The position numbers and the translations under genes were made by a program. The notes beneath the pieces were generated by a model, which saw nothing but the letters and a program-made list of their open reading frames with translations, was not told the origin of the DNA and made no database searches. 64,000 nt of DNA from Peptoniphilus sp. GNH (GTDB taxonomy: Bacteria > Bacillota > Clostridia > Tissierellales > Peptoniphilaceae). Every line of letters begins with the position of its first letter. Positions within the stretch are counted from its first letter, which is position 1. The stretch is from positions 1,512,979-1,576,978 of the forward strand of contig CP089931.1 of NCBI GenBank assembly GCA_021307325.1, given 5' to 3'. Shown piece after piece: positions 44,871 through 54,141 of this stretch.

Positions 44871-45036
44871 CGATAGGTTGCTTGGAGCAAAAAGGAAGAA
44901 AGCTCCAAGGGTAATTACCGCTGAGAAGTCGGAAAAATCCGGCGTATGGTTATCTTCCGCTTTTTTATAAAAGCCCATGACACACCAGGCTGTGTGTATC
45001 GATGACCCTATCGTAAAACAAATATGCGATTGGAGG
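44871..45036 (+). promoter_or_regulatory. structured leader RNA of rpsJ
   Basis: Several helices can be read by eye. The closing helix CGATAGG (44871-44877) pairs with CCTATCG (45007-45013). CTTGGAGC (44881-44888) pairs with GCTCCAAG (44902-44909) around a 13-base loop. That loop has GGAAGA (44894-44899), complementary to TCTTCC (44953-44958), which would form a pseudoknot. ACACAC (44980-44985) pairs with GTGTGT (44992-44997). The Shine-Dalgarno sequence (45032-45036) lies beyond the closing helix. The likely role is autogenous control of ribosomal protein synthesis; the ligand is unknown. Confidence 0.65.
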
Positions 45037-45042
45037 AATAAA

Positions 45043-45360
45043 ATGGCAAATAACGCAAAACAAAAAATCAGAATTAGACTGAAAGCTTACGACCACGAGT
45101 TACTTGATAGCTCTGCAGGAAAAATCGTTGAAGCTGCAAAGGCTACAGGAGCCACTGTATCAGGCCCGGTTCCACTGCCTACTGAAAAGGAAATAATCAC
45201 AATCCTTAGAGCAGTTCACAAGTACAAGGACTCGAGAGAACAATTCGAACAAAGAACCCACAAGAGATTAATAGACATCATTGGTCCAAACCAAAAGACA
45301 GTAGATGCTCTTATGAAACTTAATCTACCAGCGGGCGTTGATATCGAAATCAAGTTATAA
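45043..45360 (+). CDS. rpsJ: 30S ribosomal protein S10
   Basis: First gene of the ribosomal operon, 105 residues. S10 sits in the 30S head and is also NusE in transcription antitermination. It begins [22 protein letters not shown] and contains [30 protein letters not shown], split here only by reading position. The frame is open 22 codons further up into the leader, but TTGGAGGAATAAA marks ATG 45043. rplC follows after 53 bases. Confidence 0.98.
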   Translation: MANNAKQKIRIRLKAYDHELLDSSAGKIVEAAKATGATVSGPVPLPTEKEIITILRAVHKYKDSREQFEQRTHKRLIDIIGPNQKTVDALMKLNLPAGVDIEIKL

Positions 45361-45413
45361 TTGTTCTTTTATATGATTGCTTGCAATCCGCTATAATTTT
45401 TGGAGGTGTAGAA

Positions 45414-46046
45414 ATGAAATATATAATCGGCAAAAAAGTCGGAATGACTCAAATTTTCGACGAAAAGGGAACAGTTACCCCTGTTACGGTTATAGAATCT
45501 GAGCCAAACATTGTGGTTCAGGTAAAAACAGAAGAAGTTGACGGCTACAAGGCTGTTCAAATTGCTTCAGGCAATGTGAAAGAAAGAAAAGTAAATAAAC
45601 CTACAAAGGGTCACTTCGACAAGGCCAGTGTAGAATACAAAAAGTATCTAAGAGAGTTCAGAGTTGAAGATGAAAATGCCTACAAGGTAGGAGACGAAAT
45701 AAAGGTTTCCGTTTTTGCGGAAAATGACAAGGTTGACGTAATAGGAACTAGCAAGGGTAAGGGTACTCAAGGTGTTATAAGCCGCCATGGATTTGGTAGA
45801 GGTAGAGAAAGCCACGGTTCTAAATTCCACAGAATGCCCGGTGGTATGGGCGCTGCTTCATATCCAGGAAAAGTTTTTAAGGGTCATAGAATGGCTGGAA
45901 AAACAGGACATGATAGAGTTACCGTACAAAATCTAGAAGTAGTTAAGGTTTTTGAAGACAAGAACCTAATCCTTATAAAGGGAGCAGTTCCCGGACCTAA
46001 GAAGGGTCTTGTTATTATCAAAGAAACCGTTAAAACCGGCAAGTAA
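45414..46046 (+). CDS. rplC: 50S ribosomal protein L3
   Basis: A 210-residue early-assembly protein that binds 23S rRNA near the peptidyl transferase centre. It begins [19 protein letters not shown] and carries the loop [18 protein letters not shown] and [14 protein letters not shown] near residues 118-145. ATG 45414 has GGAGGTGTAGAA before it; the frame is open 11 codons upstream. The stop is followed by rplD 17 bases later. Confidence 0.98.
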   Translation: MKYIIGKKVGMTQIFDEKGTVTPVTVIESEPNIVVQVKTEEVDGYKAVQIASGNVKERKVNKPTKGHFDKASVEYKKYLREFRVEDENAYKVGDEIKVSVFAENDKVDVIGTSKGKGTQGVISRHGFGRGRESHGSKFHRMPGGMGAASYPGKVFKGHRMAGKTGHDRVTVQNLEVVKVFEDKNLILIKGAVPGPKKGLVIIKETVKTGK

Positions 46047-46063
46047 TGGAAGGAGGTTCAAAC

Positions 46064-46687
46064 ATGCCTAAGATTCAAATGATAAATATGCAGGGAGAAC
46101 CTGTTGGCGATATTGAGCTAAAGGAAAACATATTTGATATAGAAATTAATGAGCACGCTGTTTACCTAGTGGTAAAAAACATTCTTGCCAACAAGAGACA
46201 AGGAACTAAAAGTGCTAAGACTCGCGCCGAAGTAAGAGGCGGGGGAAGAAAGCCATGGAGACAAAAGGGAACAGGTAGAGCAAGACAAGGAAGTATAAGA
46301 TCACCTCAATGGAGAGGCGGCGGAATTGTTTTTGCGCCAAAGCCAAGAGATTATTCTTACACAACACCTAAAAAAGTAAGAAGATTGGCCCTAAAGAGTG
46401 TTCTAACTTCTAAGCTTCAAAACAATGAAATAATATTGGTAGACGAAATTAAAATGCAAACAGCTAAGACTAAGGCGTTCAACGAATTTTTAAAAGCTAT
46501 CAAGGCTGACAAAAAAGCTTTGGTTGTTACAGACGGAAAAGATGAAAATGTTGTAAGAAGTGCTAGAAACATTGCAGGAGTTGCAACTTCAATGGCACAA
46601 AACATCAACGTTTACGATCTTTTGAAATACAACTCCCTAGTTCTTACAAAGGATGCCCTTGATGTAATACAGGAGGTGTTTAACTAA
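46064..46687 (+). CDS. rplD: 50S ribosomal protein L4
   Basis: A 207-residue protein lining the exit tunnel. The extended loop [22 protein letters not shown] is near residue 60 (two reading segments). In E. coli L4 represses the S10 operon through the leader, so it is the natural candidate ligand for the structured leader here; this is inference. AAGGAGGTTCAAAC supports ATG 46064. Its stop shares one base with the rplW start (TAATG). Confidence 0.98.
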   Translation: MPKIQMINMQGEPVGDIELKENIFDIEINEHAVYLVVKNILANKRQGTKSAKTRAEVRGGGRKPWRQKGTGRARQGSIRSPQWRGGGIVFAPKPRDYSYTTPKKVRRLALKSVLTSKLQNNEIILVDEIKMQTAKTKAFNEFLKAIKADKKALVVTDGKDENVVRSARNIAGVATSMAQNINVYDLLKYNSLVLTKDALDVIQEVFN

Positions 46688-46977
46688 TGTCAATTTACGA
46701 TATTCTAAAAAGACCCATAGTTACTGAAAAGTCTATGAAAGATATGGAAGAAAACAAGTACACATTTGAAGTTGACAAGAGTACCAACAAGACTGAAGTT
46801 AAAAAAGCAGTTGAAAAGATTTTCGGTGTTAAGGTAGAAAAAGTTAACACAATGAATGTAAGAGGCAAGAAGAAAAGACAAGGTGTCAGCGTAGGATTTA
46901 CACCAAGCTACAAAAAAGCAATTGTAAAGCTAACAGCTGATTCAAAACCTATTGAATTTTTCGATGGAATGCAATAA
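46687..46977 (+). CDS. rplW: 50S ribosomal protein L23
   Basis: A 96-residue protein at the tunnel exit, docking site for SRP and trigger factor. It begins [20 protein letters not shown] and has the [17 protein letters not shown] segment near residue 40. The ribosome-binding site AGGAGGTG lies inside the end of rplD. Confidence 0.98.
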   Translation: MSIYDILKRPIVTEKSMKDMEENKYTFEVDKSTNKTEVKKAVEKIFGVKVEKVNTMNVRGKKKRQGVSVGFTPSYKKAIVKLTADSKPIEFFDGMQ

Positions 46978-46990
46978 GGGGTGAAATAAA

Positions 46991-47824
46991 TTGGCAGTAA
47001 AAGGATTTAAACCTACAACTCCAGGCCGCAGAACTATGATGGTGGCAACTTTTGAAGAAGTTACCAAAACTAAGCCTGAGAAATCACTTACAATAAATCT
47101 AAATTCAACCGGAGGAAGAAATGCGCAAGGCAGAATCACTTCGAGATTTAGAGGCGGCGGAGTTAAAAGAAAATATAGAATTATAGATTTCAAAAGAAAT
47201 AAGGACAACATACCAGCAAGTGTTGCATCAATTGAGTATGACCCTTACAGAACAAGCTACATTGCGCTTTTAAATTATGTAGATGGAGAAAAAAGATATA
47301 TCATAGCTCCTAACGGATTAAAGGTTGGCGACAAAGTTGAATCTGGCGAACATGCAGATATCAAGATTGGTAATGCCCTTCCTCTAAGAGTCATTCCAGT
47401 AGGTACAATTGTACACAACATAGAAATGGTTCCTGGAAAAGGCGGTCAAATCGCAAGAAGTGCTGGAGCAAGCGCCCAACTAATGGCAAAAGAAGGAAAG
47501 TATGCTCAACTTAGACTTCCTTCAGGAGAATTCAGACTTGTAAATATCGACTCAAAAGCTACAATCGGTCAAGTTGGAAATCTTTCACACGAACTAGTTA
47601 GACTAGGAAAAGCTGGAAAGAGCAGATATCTAGGCAGAAGACCATCAGTAAGAGGATCTGCCATGAACCCAGTAGACCATCCACACGGTGGTGGTGAAGG
47701 TAGAGCTCCTATAGGTAGACCTTCTCCAATGACACCATGGGGCAAGAAGGCAATGGGACTTAAGACTAGAAAGAAAAACAAAAAGTCTGACAAGTACATC
47801 GTAAGAAGAGCAAAGGCTAAGTAA
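46991..47824 (+). CDS. rplB: 50S ribosomal protein L2
   Basis: A 277-residue protein essential for subunit joining and peptidyl transfer. Starts [16 protein letters not shown] from a TTG codon, with AAGGGGTGA upstream. The conserved [18 protein letters not shown] near residue 220 includes the key His. The C-terminal tail is Lys/Arg rich. Confidence 0.98.
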   Translation: MAVKGFKPTTPGRRTMMVATFEEVTKTKPEKSLTINLNSTGGRNAQGRITSRFRGGGVKRKYRIIDFKRNKDNIPASVASIEYDPYRTSYIALLNYVDGEKRYIIAPNGLKVGDKVESGEHADIKIGNALPLRVIPVGTIVHNIEMVPGKGGQIARSAGASAQLMAKEGKYAQLRLPSGEFRLVNIDSKATIGQVGNLSHELVRLGKAGKSRYLGRRPSVRGSAMNPVDHPHGGGEGRAPIGRPSPMTPWGKKAMGLKTRKKNKKSDKYIVRRAKAK

Positions 47825-47835
47825 GGAGGAAAATA

Positions 47836-48120
47836 ATGGCAAGATCCGTAAAAAAAGGACCATTTGCAGATGAACACCTATTAAAAAAGGTGAGAGAATT
47901 AAACGCAGCAAATGATAAAAAAGTTGTAAAGACATGGTCTCGTCGTTCAACAATATTTCCTGAAATGGTATCGCATACAATAGCAGTGCATGACGGAAGA
48001 AAGCACGTTCCAGTATATATAACAGAAGATATGGTTGGTCATAAACTTGGAGAGTTCGTAGCAACAAGAACCTTCAAAGGACACGCAGGAAAGAGCGAAA
48101 AGAGTACAGGAGTTAAATAA
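47836..48120 (+). CDS. rpsS: 30S ribosomal protein S19
   Basis: A 94-residue 30S head protein contacting the A-site finger. It begins [19 protein letters not shown] and has [20 protein letters not shown] near residue 35. AAGGAGGAAAATA precedes the ATG, 11 bases after rplB. Confidence 0.98.
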   Translation: MARSVKKGPFADEHLLKKVRELNAANDKKVVKTWSRRSTIFPEMVSHTIAVHDGRKHVPVYITEDMVGHKLGEFVATRTFKGHAGKSEKSTGVK

Positions 48121-48131
48121 GGAGGGGTCAT

Positions 48132-48467
48132 ATGGAAACTAAAGCAACAGCAAAGTATGTTAGAATTTCACCCCTAAAGGTGAATTACATCTGCGCCGAA
48201 ATTCGTGGCAGACAAGTAGATGAGGCCCTTGCAATCTTAAAATTCACACCTAAAAGAGGTGCAAAAGCACTATACAAGGTGCTACATTCTGCAGTAGCAA
48301 ATGCTGAAAACAACCTAAACCTAGACAGGGCTAACCTATATGTGAAAAAAGCATTTGCAAATGACGGTCCTACAATGAAGAGATTTCGCCCTAAGGCAAA
48401 AGGAATGGCTTATCCAATCCTTAAAAGATCATCTCACATTGGCGTTGTCGTAGCAGAAAGAGAGTAA
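48132..48467 (+). CDS. rplV: 50S ribosomal protein L22
   Basis: A 111-residue tunnel-wall protein. Starts [18 protein letters not shown]. The beta-hairpin that lines the tunnel is in [20 protein letters not shown] near residue 76, where macrolide-resistance changes occur in other species. The form seen here looks unaltered. AAGGAGGGG precedes the ATG. Confidence 0.97.
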   Translation: METKATAKYVRISPLKVNYICAEIRGRQVDEALAILKFTPKRGAKALYKVLHSAVANAENNLNLDRANLYVKKAFANDGPTMKRFRPKAKGMAYPILKRSSHIGVVVAERE

Positions 48468-48479
48468 GGAGGTATATAA

Positions 48480-49256
48480 ATGGGTCAAAAAGTAAACCCA
48501 CACGGTCTTAGAGTAGGAATAATCAAAGACTGGGATTCAAAATGGTATGCTGACAAAAAGAATTTTGCAGACCTTCTAGTAGAAGACGAAAAAATTCGTG
48601 AATATATAAAAAACAAACTTTATGCTGCGGGAATTTCAAAAATACTAATTGAAAGAGCGGCAAACAAAGCTAAAATCTCTGTCCACACTTCAAAGCCAGG
48701 AATGGTAATCGGCAGAGGAGGCGTAGGAGTAGAAGAACTTAGAGCTGAAGTTGAAAAGCTTACAGGAAGAAGCTCAATAATCAATGTAGAAGAAGTAAAA
48801 AATCAAGACTTAGACGCTCAACTAGTAGCTGAATCAATAGCTGAATCACTTGAAAGACGTGTATCTTTCAGAAGAGCTATGAAACAAGCCATCCAAAGAA
48901 CTTTAAGAGCTGGAGCAAAAGGCATAAAGACAGCTGTTTCTGGAAGACTTGGCGGAGCTGATATGGCTAGAACAGAAGGATATTCAGAAGGAACAATTCC
49001 TCTACAAACCCTAAGAGCTGATATAGACTACGGATTCGCAGAAGCCGACACAACCTATGGAAAAATAGGCGTAAAAGTATGGCTATACAAGGGTGAAGTT
49101 CTTCCACAAATCACAGAAGAAACAAGAAAAAACAGAAGAAGAGACAGAAACCAAAAATCTGGAGCTCAAAATAGAAGAAACAACAAACCGGGTAGAGAAA
49201 ATCAAAACTTTAAAAGAAGAAGCAACAAACCCGGCAAAGAAAGAACAAACGCCTAA
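48480..49256 (+). CDS. rpsC: 30S ribosomal protein S3 with long basic C-terminal tail
   Basis: Part of the mRNA entry channel and helicase. Residues 1-215 are ordinary S3: [14 protein letters not shown] at the start, the KH motif [14 protein letters not shown] near residue 75 and [21 protein letters not shown] near 165. The 258-residue length exceeds the usual 215-220 because of a 40-residue Arg/Asn/Lys-rich end with a repeated NNKPG/SNKPGKE theme. AAGGAGGTATATAA precedes the ATG. Confidence 0.97.
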   Translation: MGQKVNPHGLRVGIIKDWDSKWYADKKNFADLLVEDEKIREYIKNKLYAAGISKILIERAANKAKISVHTSKPGMVIGRGGVGVEELRAEVEKLTGRSSIINVEEVKNQDLDAQLVAESIAESLERRVSFRRAMKQAIQRTLRAGAKGIKTAVSGRLGGADMARTEGYSEGTIPLQTLRADIDYGFAEADTTYGKIGVKVWLYKGEVLPQITEETRKNRRRDRNQKSGAQNRRNNKPGRENQNFKRRSNKPGKERTNA

Positions 49257-49277
49257 GCTGAAGGGAGGATTAAGACT

Positions 49278-49709
49278 ATGTTAATGCCTAAAAGAGTTAA
49301 ATACCGTCGTGTCCACAGGGGCAGGATGAAGGGTAAGGCACATCGCGGAAACACCTTGACATATGGTGAGTATGGTTTGAAAGCCCTTGAGCCTGCTTGG
49401 ATAACTTCTAATCAAATCGAGGCAGCACGTCGTGCTATGACAAGATACATTAGAAGAGGCGGAAATATATGGATAAAAATATTCCCGGACAAACCGGTTA
49501 CAGAAAAGCCTGCTGAAACTCGTATGGGTTCTGGTAAAGGGGCGCCTGCTTACTGGGTGGCAGTAGTAAAACCAGGAAGAATAATGTTTGAAATGAGCGG
49601 AGTTTCAGAAGAAATCGCAAGAGAAGCAATAAGACTTGCAGCAATGAAACTTCCAATAAAGACAAAATTTGTTATGAAAGCAAAGGATGGTGAATCAAAT
49701 GAAGACTAA
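49278..49709 (+). CDS. rplP: 50S ribosomal protein L16
   Basis: A 143-residue protein organising the A and P tRNA sites. It begins [19 protein letters not shown]. The hallmark [20 protein letters not shown] is near residue 78. AAGGGAGGATTAAGACT precedes the ATG. Its end overlaps the rpmC start by 11 bases. Confidence 0.98.
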   Translation: MLMPKRVKYRRVHRGRMKGKAHRGNTLTYGEYGLKALEPAWITSNQIEAARRAMTRYIRRGGNIWIKIFPDKPVTEKPAETRMGSGKGAPAYWVAVVKPGRIMFEMSGVSEEIAREAIRLAAMKLPIKTKFVMKAKDGESNED

Positions 49710-49905
49710 AGAAATTCGCCAAATGACAGATGAACAATTAAATAGCAAGGTTAACGAACTAAAAAACGAGTTATTTAATTTGAGATTTCAATTGGCTACA
49801 GGTCAACTTGATAATCCATTGAGAATAAAGACAGTAAAGAGAAGCATTGCAAGAATAAAGACTATAATCACAGAACGTGCAATGAAAATCGGGAAGGAGG
49901 CTTAA
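49699..49905 (+). CDS. rpmC: 50S ribosomal protein L29
   Basis: A 68-residue helical protein at the tunnel exit. Begins [18 protein letters not shown] and has [20 protein letters not shown] near residue 28. The start at 49699 lies inside the rplP end with GGTGAATCAA before it; the frame is open four codons more upstream. Confidence 0.97.
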   Translation: MKTKEIRQMTDEQLNSKVNELKNELFNLRFQLATGQLDNPLRIKTVKRSIARIKTIITERAMKIGKEA

Positions 49906-49910
49906 CTCTC

Positions 49911-50165
49911 ATGGAAAGAAACTCGAGAAAAACCATAGTGGGAAGAGTGGTAAGCGATAAGATGGACAAGACCATTACAGTTGCTGTTGAGACGTTAGTC
50001 GCACATCCCATTTACAAGAAGAGATTTAAAAAGACAACAAAATTCAAAGCTCATGACGAGAATAATGAATGTGGTATTGGTGATTTGGTAAAAATTATGG
50101 AGACAAGACCACTATCAAAAGACAAGAGATGGAGACTAGTTAACATTATTGAGAAGGCTCAATAA
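49911..50165 (+). CDS. rpsQ: 30S ribosomal protein S17
   Basis: An 84-residue OB-fold protein of the 30S body. Begins [20 protein letters not shown] and contains [19 protein letters not shown] near residue 34. AAGGAGGCTTAACTCT precedes the ATG, inside and just after the rpmC end. Confidence 0.98.
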   Translation: MERNSRKTIVGRVVSDKMDKTITVAVETLVAHPIYKKRFKKTTKFKAHDENNECGIGDLVKIMETRPLSKDKRWRLVNIIEKAQ

Positions 50166-50186
50166 AATAATTAAGGAGGGTTTCTG

Positions 50187-50555
50187 ATGATACAACAAGA
50201 AACAAGACTTAGGGTTGCAGACAATTCCGGAGCTAGAGAACTACTTGTCATTAAAGTTTTAGGTGGTACAAACAGAAGGACTGCCAATATTGGAGACATT
50301 GTGGTTTGCTCTGTAAAAAATGCAACACCGGGTAGCGTTGTTAAGAAAGGCAGCGTTGTAAAAGCTGTTATCGTAAGAACAACTAAAGGAATTAGCCGTA
50401 AAGATGGATCATATATAAAATTTGATGACAATGCTGCGGTAGTTATAAAAGAAGACAAAAGTCCCGTGGGAACTCGTATTTTTGGACCTGTTACAAGAGA
50501 ATTAAGAGCAGGCAACTTTATGAAGATAATCTCACTAGCACCGGAAGTACTTTAA
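50187..50555 (+). CDS. rplN: 50S ribosomal protein L14
   Basis: A 122-residue protein at the subunit interface. It starts [19 protein letters not shown] and contains [16 protein letters not shown] near residue 72 and [13 protein letters not shown] near 98. AAGGAGGGTTTCTG precedes the ATG. Confidence 0.98.
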   Translation: MIQQETRLRVADNSGARELLVIKVLGGTNRRTANIGDIVVCSVKNATPGSVVKKGSVVKAVIVRTTKGISRKDGSYIKFDDNAAVVIKEDKSPVGTRIFGPVTRELRAGNFMKIISLAPEVL

Positions 50556-50568
50556 TTGGAGGTGTAGT

Positions 50569-50877
50569 ATGAAAATTAAAAAAGGCGACACTGTAAAAGT
50601 AATTGCGGGCAAGGATAGAGGAAAGACCGGTAAGGTTGTAAAAAGTTTGCCCAGAGAACAACGTGTAGTTGTTGAAGGAGTAAATATAGTAACTAAGCAT
50701 GTAAAGCCAAAGGGACCACAAGAACCTGGCGGACTTACAAAGGTTGAAAATCCGATCCACGTATCTAATGTAATGTATTACGACGAAAAGACCAAAAAAG
50801 GCACAAGAATCGGATATAGATTTGAAGATGGAAAGAAAGTTAGATATAAAAAATCTGACGGATCCACAATCAAGTAA
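50569..50877 (+). CDS. rplX: 50S ribosomal protein L24
   Basis: A 102-residue KOW-domain assembly initiator. Starts MKIKKGDTVKVIAGKDRGK, the KOW motif, and contains VEGVNIVTKHVKP near residue 37. TGGAGGTGTAGT precedes the ATG. Confidence 0.98.
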   Translation: MKIKKGDTVKVIAGKDRGKTGKVVKSLPREQRVVVEGVNIVTKHVKPKGPQEPGGLTKVENPIHVSNVMYYDEKTKKGTRIGYRFEDGKKVRYKKSDGSTIK

Positions 50878-50892
50878 GAGAGGAGGTAGAGT

Positions 50893-51435
50893 ATGACATC
50901 AAGACTAAATGACAAATATAAAAACGAAGTTATAAAAAGTCTAATAGATGAATTTGGATATAAAAACATAATGGAAGTTCCAAGACTTGAAAAAGTAATC
51001 ATAAACATTGGACTTGGAGAAGCTAAAGACAATCCAAAAGCCTTAGAAAGTGCAGTAAATGAACTTACACTAATCGCAGGCCAAAAGCCAGTTGTAACAG
51101 TAGCTAAAAAATCAATAGCTAACTTTAAATTGCGTGAAGGTCACAAGATTGGTTGCAAAGTAACCCTTAGAGGTGAAAAAATGTATGCCTTCCTAGACAA
51201 GCTTATGAATATCGCTCTGCCCCGCGTAAGAGACTTTAGAGGAGTTAAAGCGAGTGCTTTTGACGGAAGAGGAAACTATGCTCTTGGACTTAAAGAACAA
51301 CTTATTTTCCCTGAAATCGAGTATGACAAAGTTGACGAGATAAGAGGTATGGACATTGCCATTGTAACAACAGCCAAGACTGACGAGGAAGCAAAATTCT
51401 TCCTTGAAAGAATGGGAATGCCATTTGAAAAATAA
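50893..51435 (+). CDS. rplE: 50S ribosomal protein L5
   Basis: A 180-residue protein of the central protuberance that binds 5S rRNA and P-site tRNA. It contains [18 protein letters not shown] near residue 27 and [21 protein letters not shown] near 112. GAGGAGGTAGAGT precedes the ATG. Confidence 0.98.
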   Translation: MTSRLNDKYKNEVIKSLIDEFGYKNIMEVPRLEKVIINIGLGEAKDNPKALESAVNELTLIAGQKPVVTVAKKSIANFKLREGHKIGCKVTLRGEKMYAFLDKLMNIALPRVRDFRGVKASAFDGRGNYALGLKEQLIFPEIEYDKVDEIRGMDIAIVTTAKTDEEAKFFLERMGMPFEK

Positions 51436-51444
51436 GGAGGAGAC

Positions 51445-51630
51445 ATGGCAAAGAAATCAATGATTGCAAAACAACAGAGAGAACCTAAGTTTTCAACACG
51501 CGCATACACAAGATGTAGAATTTGCGGAAGACCACACTCTGTTTTGAAAAAATACGGTATTTGCAGAATATGCTTTAGAGAATTGGCATACAAGGGCCAA
51601 ATCCCGGGCGTAAAAAAAGCAAGCTGGTAA
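51445..51630 (+). CDS. rpsN: 30S ribosomal protein S14, zinc-binding type Z
   Basis: A 61-residue S14 with the zinc ribbon C-x2-C...C-x2-C seen as CRICGRP and GICRICF near residues 24-43. It is the short zinc form, which is normal for this operon position. AAGGAGGAGAC precedes the ATG. Confidence 0.98.
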   Translation: MAKKSMIAKQQREPKFSTRAYTRCRICGRPHSVLKKYGICRICFRELAYKGQIPGVKKASW

Positions 51631-51652
51631 TACCGGAAAGGAGGCAAAACCT

Positions 51653-52048
51653 ATGATGACAGACCCAATTGCAGATATGCTTACAAGAGTTCGTAACGCA
51701 GGCAGTGCAAGACACAAATCTGTTGACGTTCCGGCTTCAAAGATTAAAAAAGAGATTTCGGAAATACTTCTAAATGAAGGATATATAAAGAATTATGACG
51801 TCATAGAAGATGATAAACAAGGCGTTATTAGAATAGATTTAAAATACGGACCCAACAACGAAAGAGTTATTACAGGACTTAAGAGAATTTCAAAGCCAGG
51901 TTTGAGAGTATATGTTTCCTCAAACGATGTGCCAAAAGTTTTAGGTGGACTTGGAATTGCTATTATTTCAACTTCAAAGGGAATAATGACTGACAAAAAA
52001 GCTCGTGCAGAAAGAGTTGGCGGAGAAGTTATTTGCTACGTTTGGTAA
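51653..52048 (+). CDS. rpsH: 30S ribosomal protein S8
   Basis: A 131-residue protein that binds helix 21 of 16S rRNA; in E. coli it also represses the spc operon. Begins (M)[15 protein letters not shown] and ends with [17 protein letters not shown]. Two adjacent ATG codons at 51653 and 51656 follow AAAGGAGGCAAAACCT and either may be used. Confidence 0.98.
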   Translation: MMTDPIADMLTRVRNAGSARHKSVDVPASKIKKEISEILLNEGYIKNYDVIEDDKQGVIRIDLKYGPNNERVITGLKRISKPGLRVYVSSNDVPKVLGGLGIAIISTSKGIMTDKKARAERVGGEVICYVW

Positions 52049-52063
52049 ACAGGAGGTGTTAGA

Positions 52064-52600
52064 ATGTCCAGAATTGGAAAAAAACCAATTGAAATCCCTC
52101 AAGGCGTAGACGTAAAAGTTGAAGGTCACAAGGTGACTGTAAAAGGCCCTAAGGGTGAACTCGTAAAAGAGTTTAATAAAGAAATGGAAATAAAATTGGA
52201 AGAAGGAGTTCTAACTGTAAGTCGTCCAAGTGAGAGCAAAAACCACAGATCACTGCATGGACTTACAAGAACACTTATCTTCAATATGATTGAAGGCGTT
52301 ACACAAGGATACAAAAAAGAACTTGAAATCGTCGGAACAGGATATAGAGCAGCCAAGAACGGCAAAAAACTTGCTCTAACACTAGGATTTTCTCATCCTT
52401 TGGAACTTGAAGATCCAGCCGGCATAGAAGTTGAAGTACCAAAGCCAAATCAAATCATAATTTCAGGAATCGACAAGCAAAAAGTCGGAGCATATGCTGC
52501 TCACGTAAGAAGCTACAGAGAACCAGAACCATACAAGGGTAAGGGTATCAAGTATGTCGATGAAATAATAAGACGTAAAGTCGGAAAAACAGGTAAGTAG
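52064..52600 (+). CDS. rplF: 50S ribosomal protein L6
   Basis: A 178-residue two-domain protein near the sarcin-ricin loop. Starts [20 protein letters not shown] and ends with [20 protein letters not shown], the usual C-terminal motif. CAGGAGGTGTTAGA precedes the ATG. Confidence 0.98.
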   Translation: MSRIGKKPIEIPQGVDVKVEGHKVTVKGPKGELVKEFNKEMEIKLEEGVLTVSRPSESKNHRSLHGLTRTLIFNMIEGVTQGYKKELEIVGTGYRAAKNGKKLALTLGFSHPLELEDPAGIEVEVPKPNQIIISGIDKQKVGAYAAHVRSYREPEPYKGKGIKYVDEIIRRKVGKTGK

Positions 52601-52610
52601 GAGGTAAAGT

Positions 52611-52970
52611 ATGTTTAAAAGAGTTGACAGAGAAAAAAACAGACTTAAAAGACATAAAAGAATAAGACGTAAAGTCAAAGGAACTCCTTCTACACCAAGA
52701 TTATGTGTTTTCAGATCTGGTAAGCACATTTATGCTCAAGTTATAGATGATGTAAATGCAGTAACACTTGTATCGGCATCAACACTTGAAAAGAATATAG
52801 GATCAGAAGGAAAGAATATGGAAGCTGCTCAAAAAGTAGGAGAAACTGTTGCAAAAAGAGCTCTTGAAAAGGGAATCGAAGCAGTAGTTTTCGACAGAGG
52901 CGGCTATATATATCAAGGAAGAATAAAAGCACTTGCAGATGCTGCAAGAGAAGCAGGACTAAAGCTGTAA
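52611..52970 (+). CDS. rplR: 50S ribosomal protein L18
   Basis: A 119-residue 5S rRNA-binding protein. It contains [21 protein letters not shown] near residue 17 (two overlapping reads) and ends [37 protein letters not shown] precedes the ATG. Confidence 0.98.
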   Translation: MFKRVDREKNRLKRHKRIRRKVKGTPSTPRLCVFRSGKHIYAQVIDDVNAVTLVSASTLEKNIGSEGKNMEAAQKVGETVAKRALEKGIEAVVFDRGGYIYQGRIKALADAAREAGLKL

Positions 52971-52982
52971 AGGAGGGAGAAT

Positions 52983-53486
52983 TTGGAACGTTCATTAATT
53001 AACGCAAGCGAACTAGACTTGGAAGAAAGAGTTGTTGCATTAAACAGAGTTGCCAAAGTCGTTAAGGGCGGTAGAAACTTCAGATTTGCTGCTTTGGTTG
53101 TAGTAGGCGATGGAAATGGACACGTAGGTGTCGGAACAGGTAAGGCGCTTGAAGTGCCAGAAGCCATAAGAAAAGCTACTCAAGATGCAAAGAAAAAGCT
53201 TGTAGAGGTATCTGTAGAGAATGGAACAATTCCTCACGAAATAACTGGAATTTTTGGAGCTGGCAGAGTGTTTTTGAAGCCTGCTAATCCAGGTACAGGA
53301 GTTATCGCAGGTGGAGCAGTTCGTGCTATATGCGAACTTGCTGGAATCACAGACATTCGTACTAAAAATCTTGGTTCAAACAACTCAAGAAATATTGTCA
53401 ATGCTACAATGAATGCGCTGACATCTCTTAAGACTGCAGAAAAAGTTGCAAAACTTAGAAATAAATCAGTACAAGAGATCTTATAA
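52983..53486 (+). CDS. rpsE: 30S ribosomal protein S5
   Basis: A 167-residue protein of the 30S decoding-fidelity region. It contains [17 protein letters not shown] near residue 15 and [21 protein letters not shown] near 43. Starts from TTG 52983 with AAAGGAGGGAGAAT upstream. The spectinomycin-binding loop appears ordinary. Confidence 0.97.
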   Translation: MERSLINASELDLEERVVALNRVAKVVKGGRNFRFAALVVVGDGNGHVGVGTGKALEVPEAIRKATQDAKKKLVEVSVENGTIPHEITGIFGAGRVFLKPANPGTGVIAGGAVRAICELAGITDIRTKNLGSNNSRNIVNATMNALTSLKTAEKVAKLRNKSVQEIL

Positions 53487-53499
53487 GGGGGTATTCTTA

Positions 53500-53676
53500 A
53501 TGAGTAAAATCAAAATAAAATTAGTAAAGAGCCCTATAGGTAGAATCGACAACCACAAGAAGATAGTTAAGGCTCTAGGCTTTAAAAAACTTTTACAAGT
53601 TGTTGAAAAAGAAGATACACCTCAAATCAGAGGTATGATCAACAAAATCAGTTACATGCTGGAAGTAGAAGAATAA
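53500..53676 (+). CDS. rpmD: 50S ribosomal protein L30
   Basis: A 58-residue protein. Begins [20 protein letters not shown] and ends [15 protein letters not shown]. The frame stays open 18 codons upstream inside rpsE, but AAGGGGGTATTCTTA before ATG 53500 and the family length fix this start. Confidence 0.97.
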   Translation: MSKIKIKLVKSPIGRIDNHKKIVKALGFKKLLQVVEKEDTPQIRGMINKISYMLEVEE

Positions 53677-53691
53677 AAGGTGGTGAACTAG

Positions 53692-54141
53692 TTGAAATTA
53701 CACAATCTAAGACCAGCCGAAGGCGGCGGGGTTAAAGCTAAAAAGCGTGTAGGTAGAGGTATTGGTTCAGGACTTGGCAAGACTTCCGGACGTGGACACA
53801 AGGGACAAAATGCCAGAAGCGGCGGTGGAGTAAGACCAGGTTTTGAAGGTGGTCAAATGCCGCTATTCAGACGTCTTCCAAAGAGAGGATTCACAAATAT
53901 ATTTGCCAAAGAAACAGTGGCAATTAATGTAGATACATTAAATTCATTTGAAAAAGGAACAGTTGTTACAAAAGAACTACTAATAGAAAAAGGCATTATT
54001 AAAAAATCAAAGGCAAAAGATGGAGTTAGAATATTAGGAAATGGTGAACTTAATGTTGCTCTAACAGTGCAAGCTAACCACTTCTCAAAGTCTGCGGCAG
54101 AAAAAATTGAGGCTGCTGGAGGAAAGGCCGAGGTGATCTAA
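53692..54141 (+). CDS. rplO: 50S ribosomal protein L15
   Basis: A 149-residue assembly protein with the Gly/Arg-rich N-terminal extension [20 protein letters not shown] near residue 20. It starts at TTG 53692, preceded by AAAGGTGGTGA. The stop is directly adjacent to the secY start. Confidence 0.97.
   Translation: MKLHNLRPAEGGGVKAKKRVGRGIGSGLGKTSGRGHKGQNARSGGGVRPGFEGGQMPLFRRLPKRGFTNIFAKETVAINVDTLNSFEKGTVVTKELLIEKGIIKKSKAKDGVRILGNGELNVALTVQANHFSKSAAEKIEAAGGKAEVI

Noticed and set aside
49093-49284. Overlapping + frame in the rpsC tail reading as an acidic coil
   Set aside because: It arises because the tail is purine-rich; its start is inside rpsC and lacks a suitable site. Kept only as a reason to check the tail for a frameshift.
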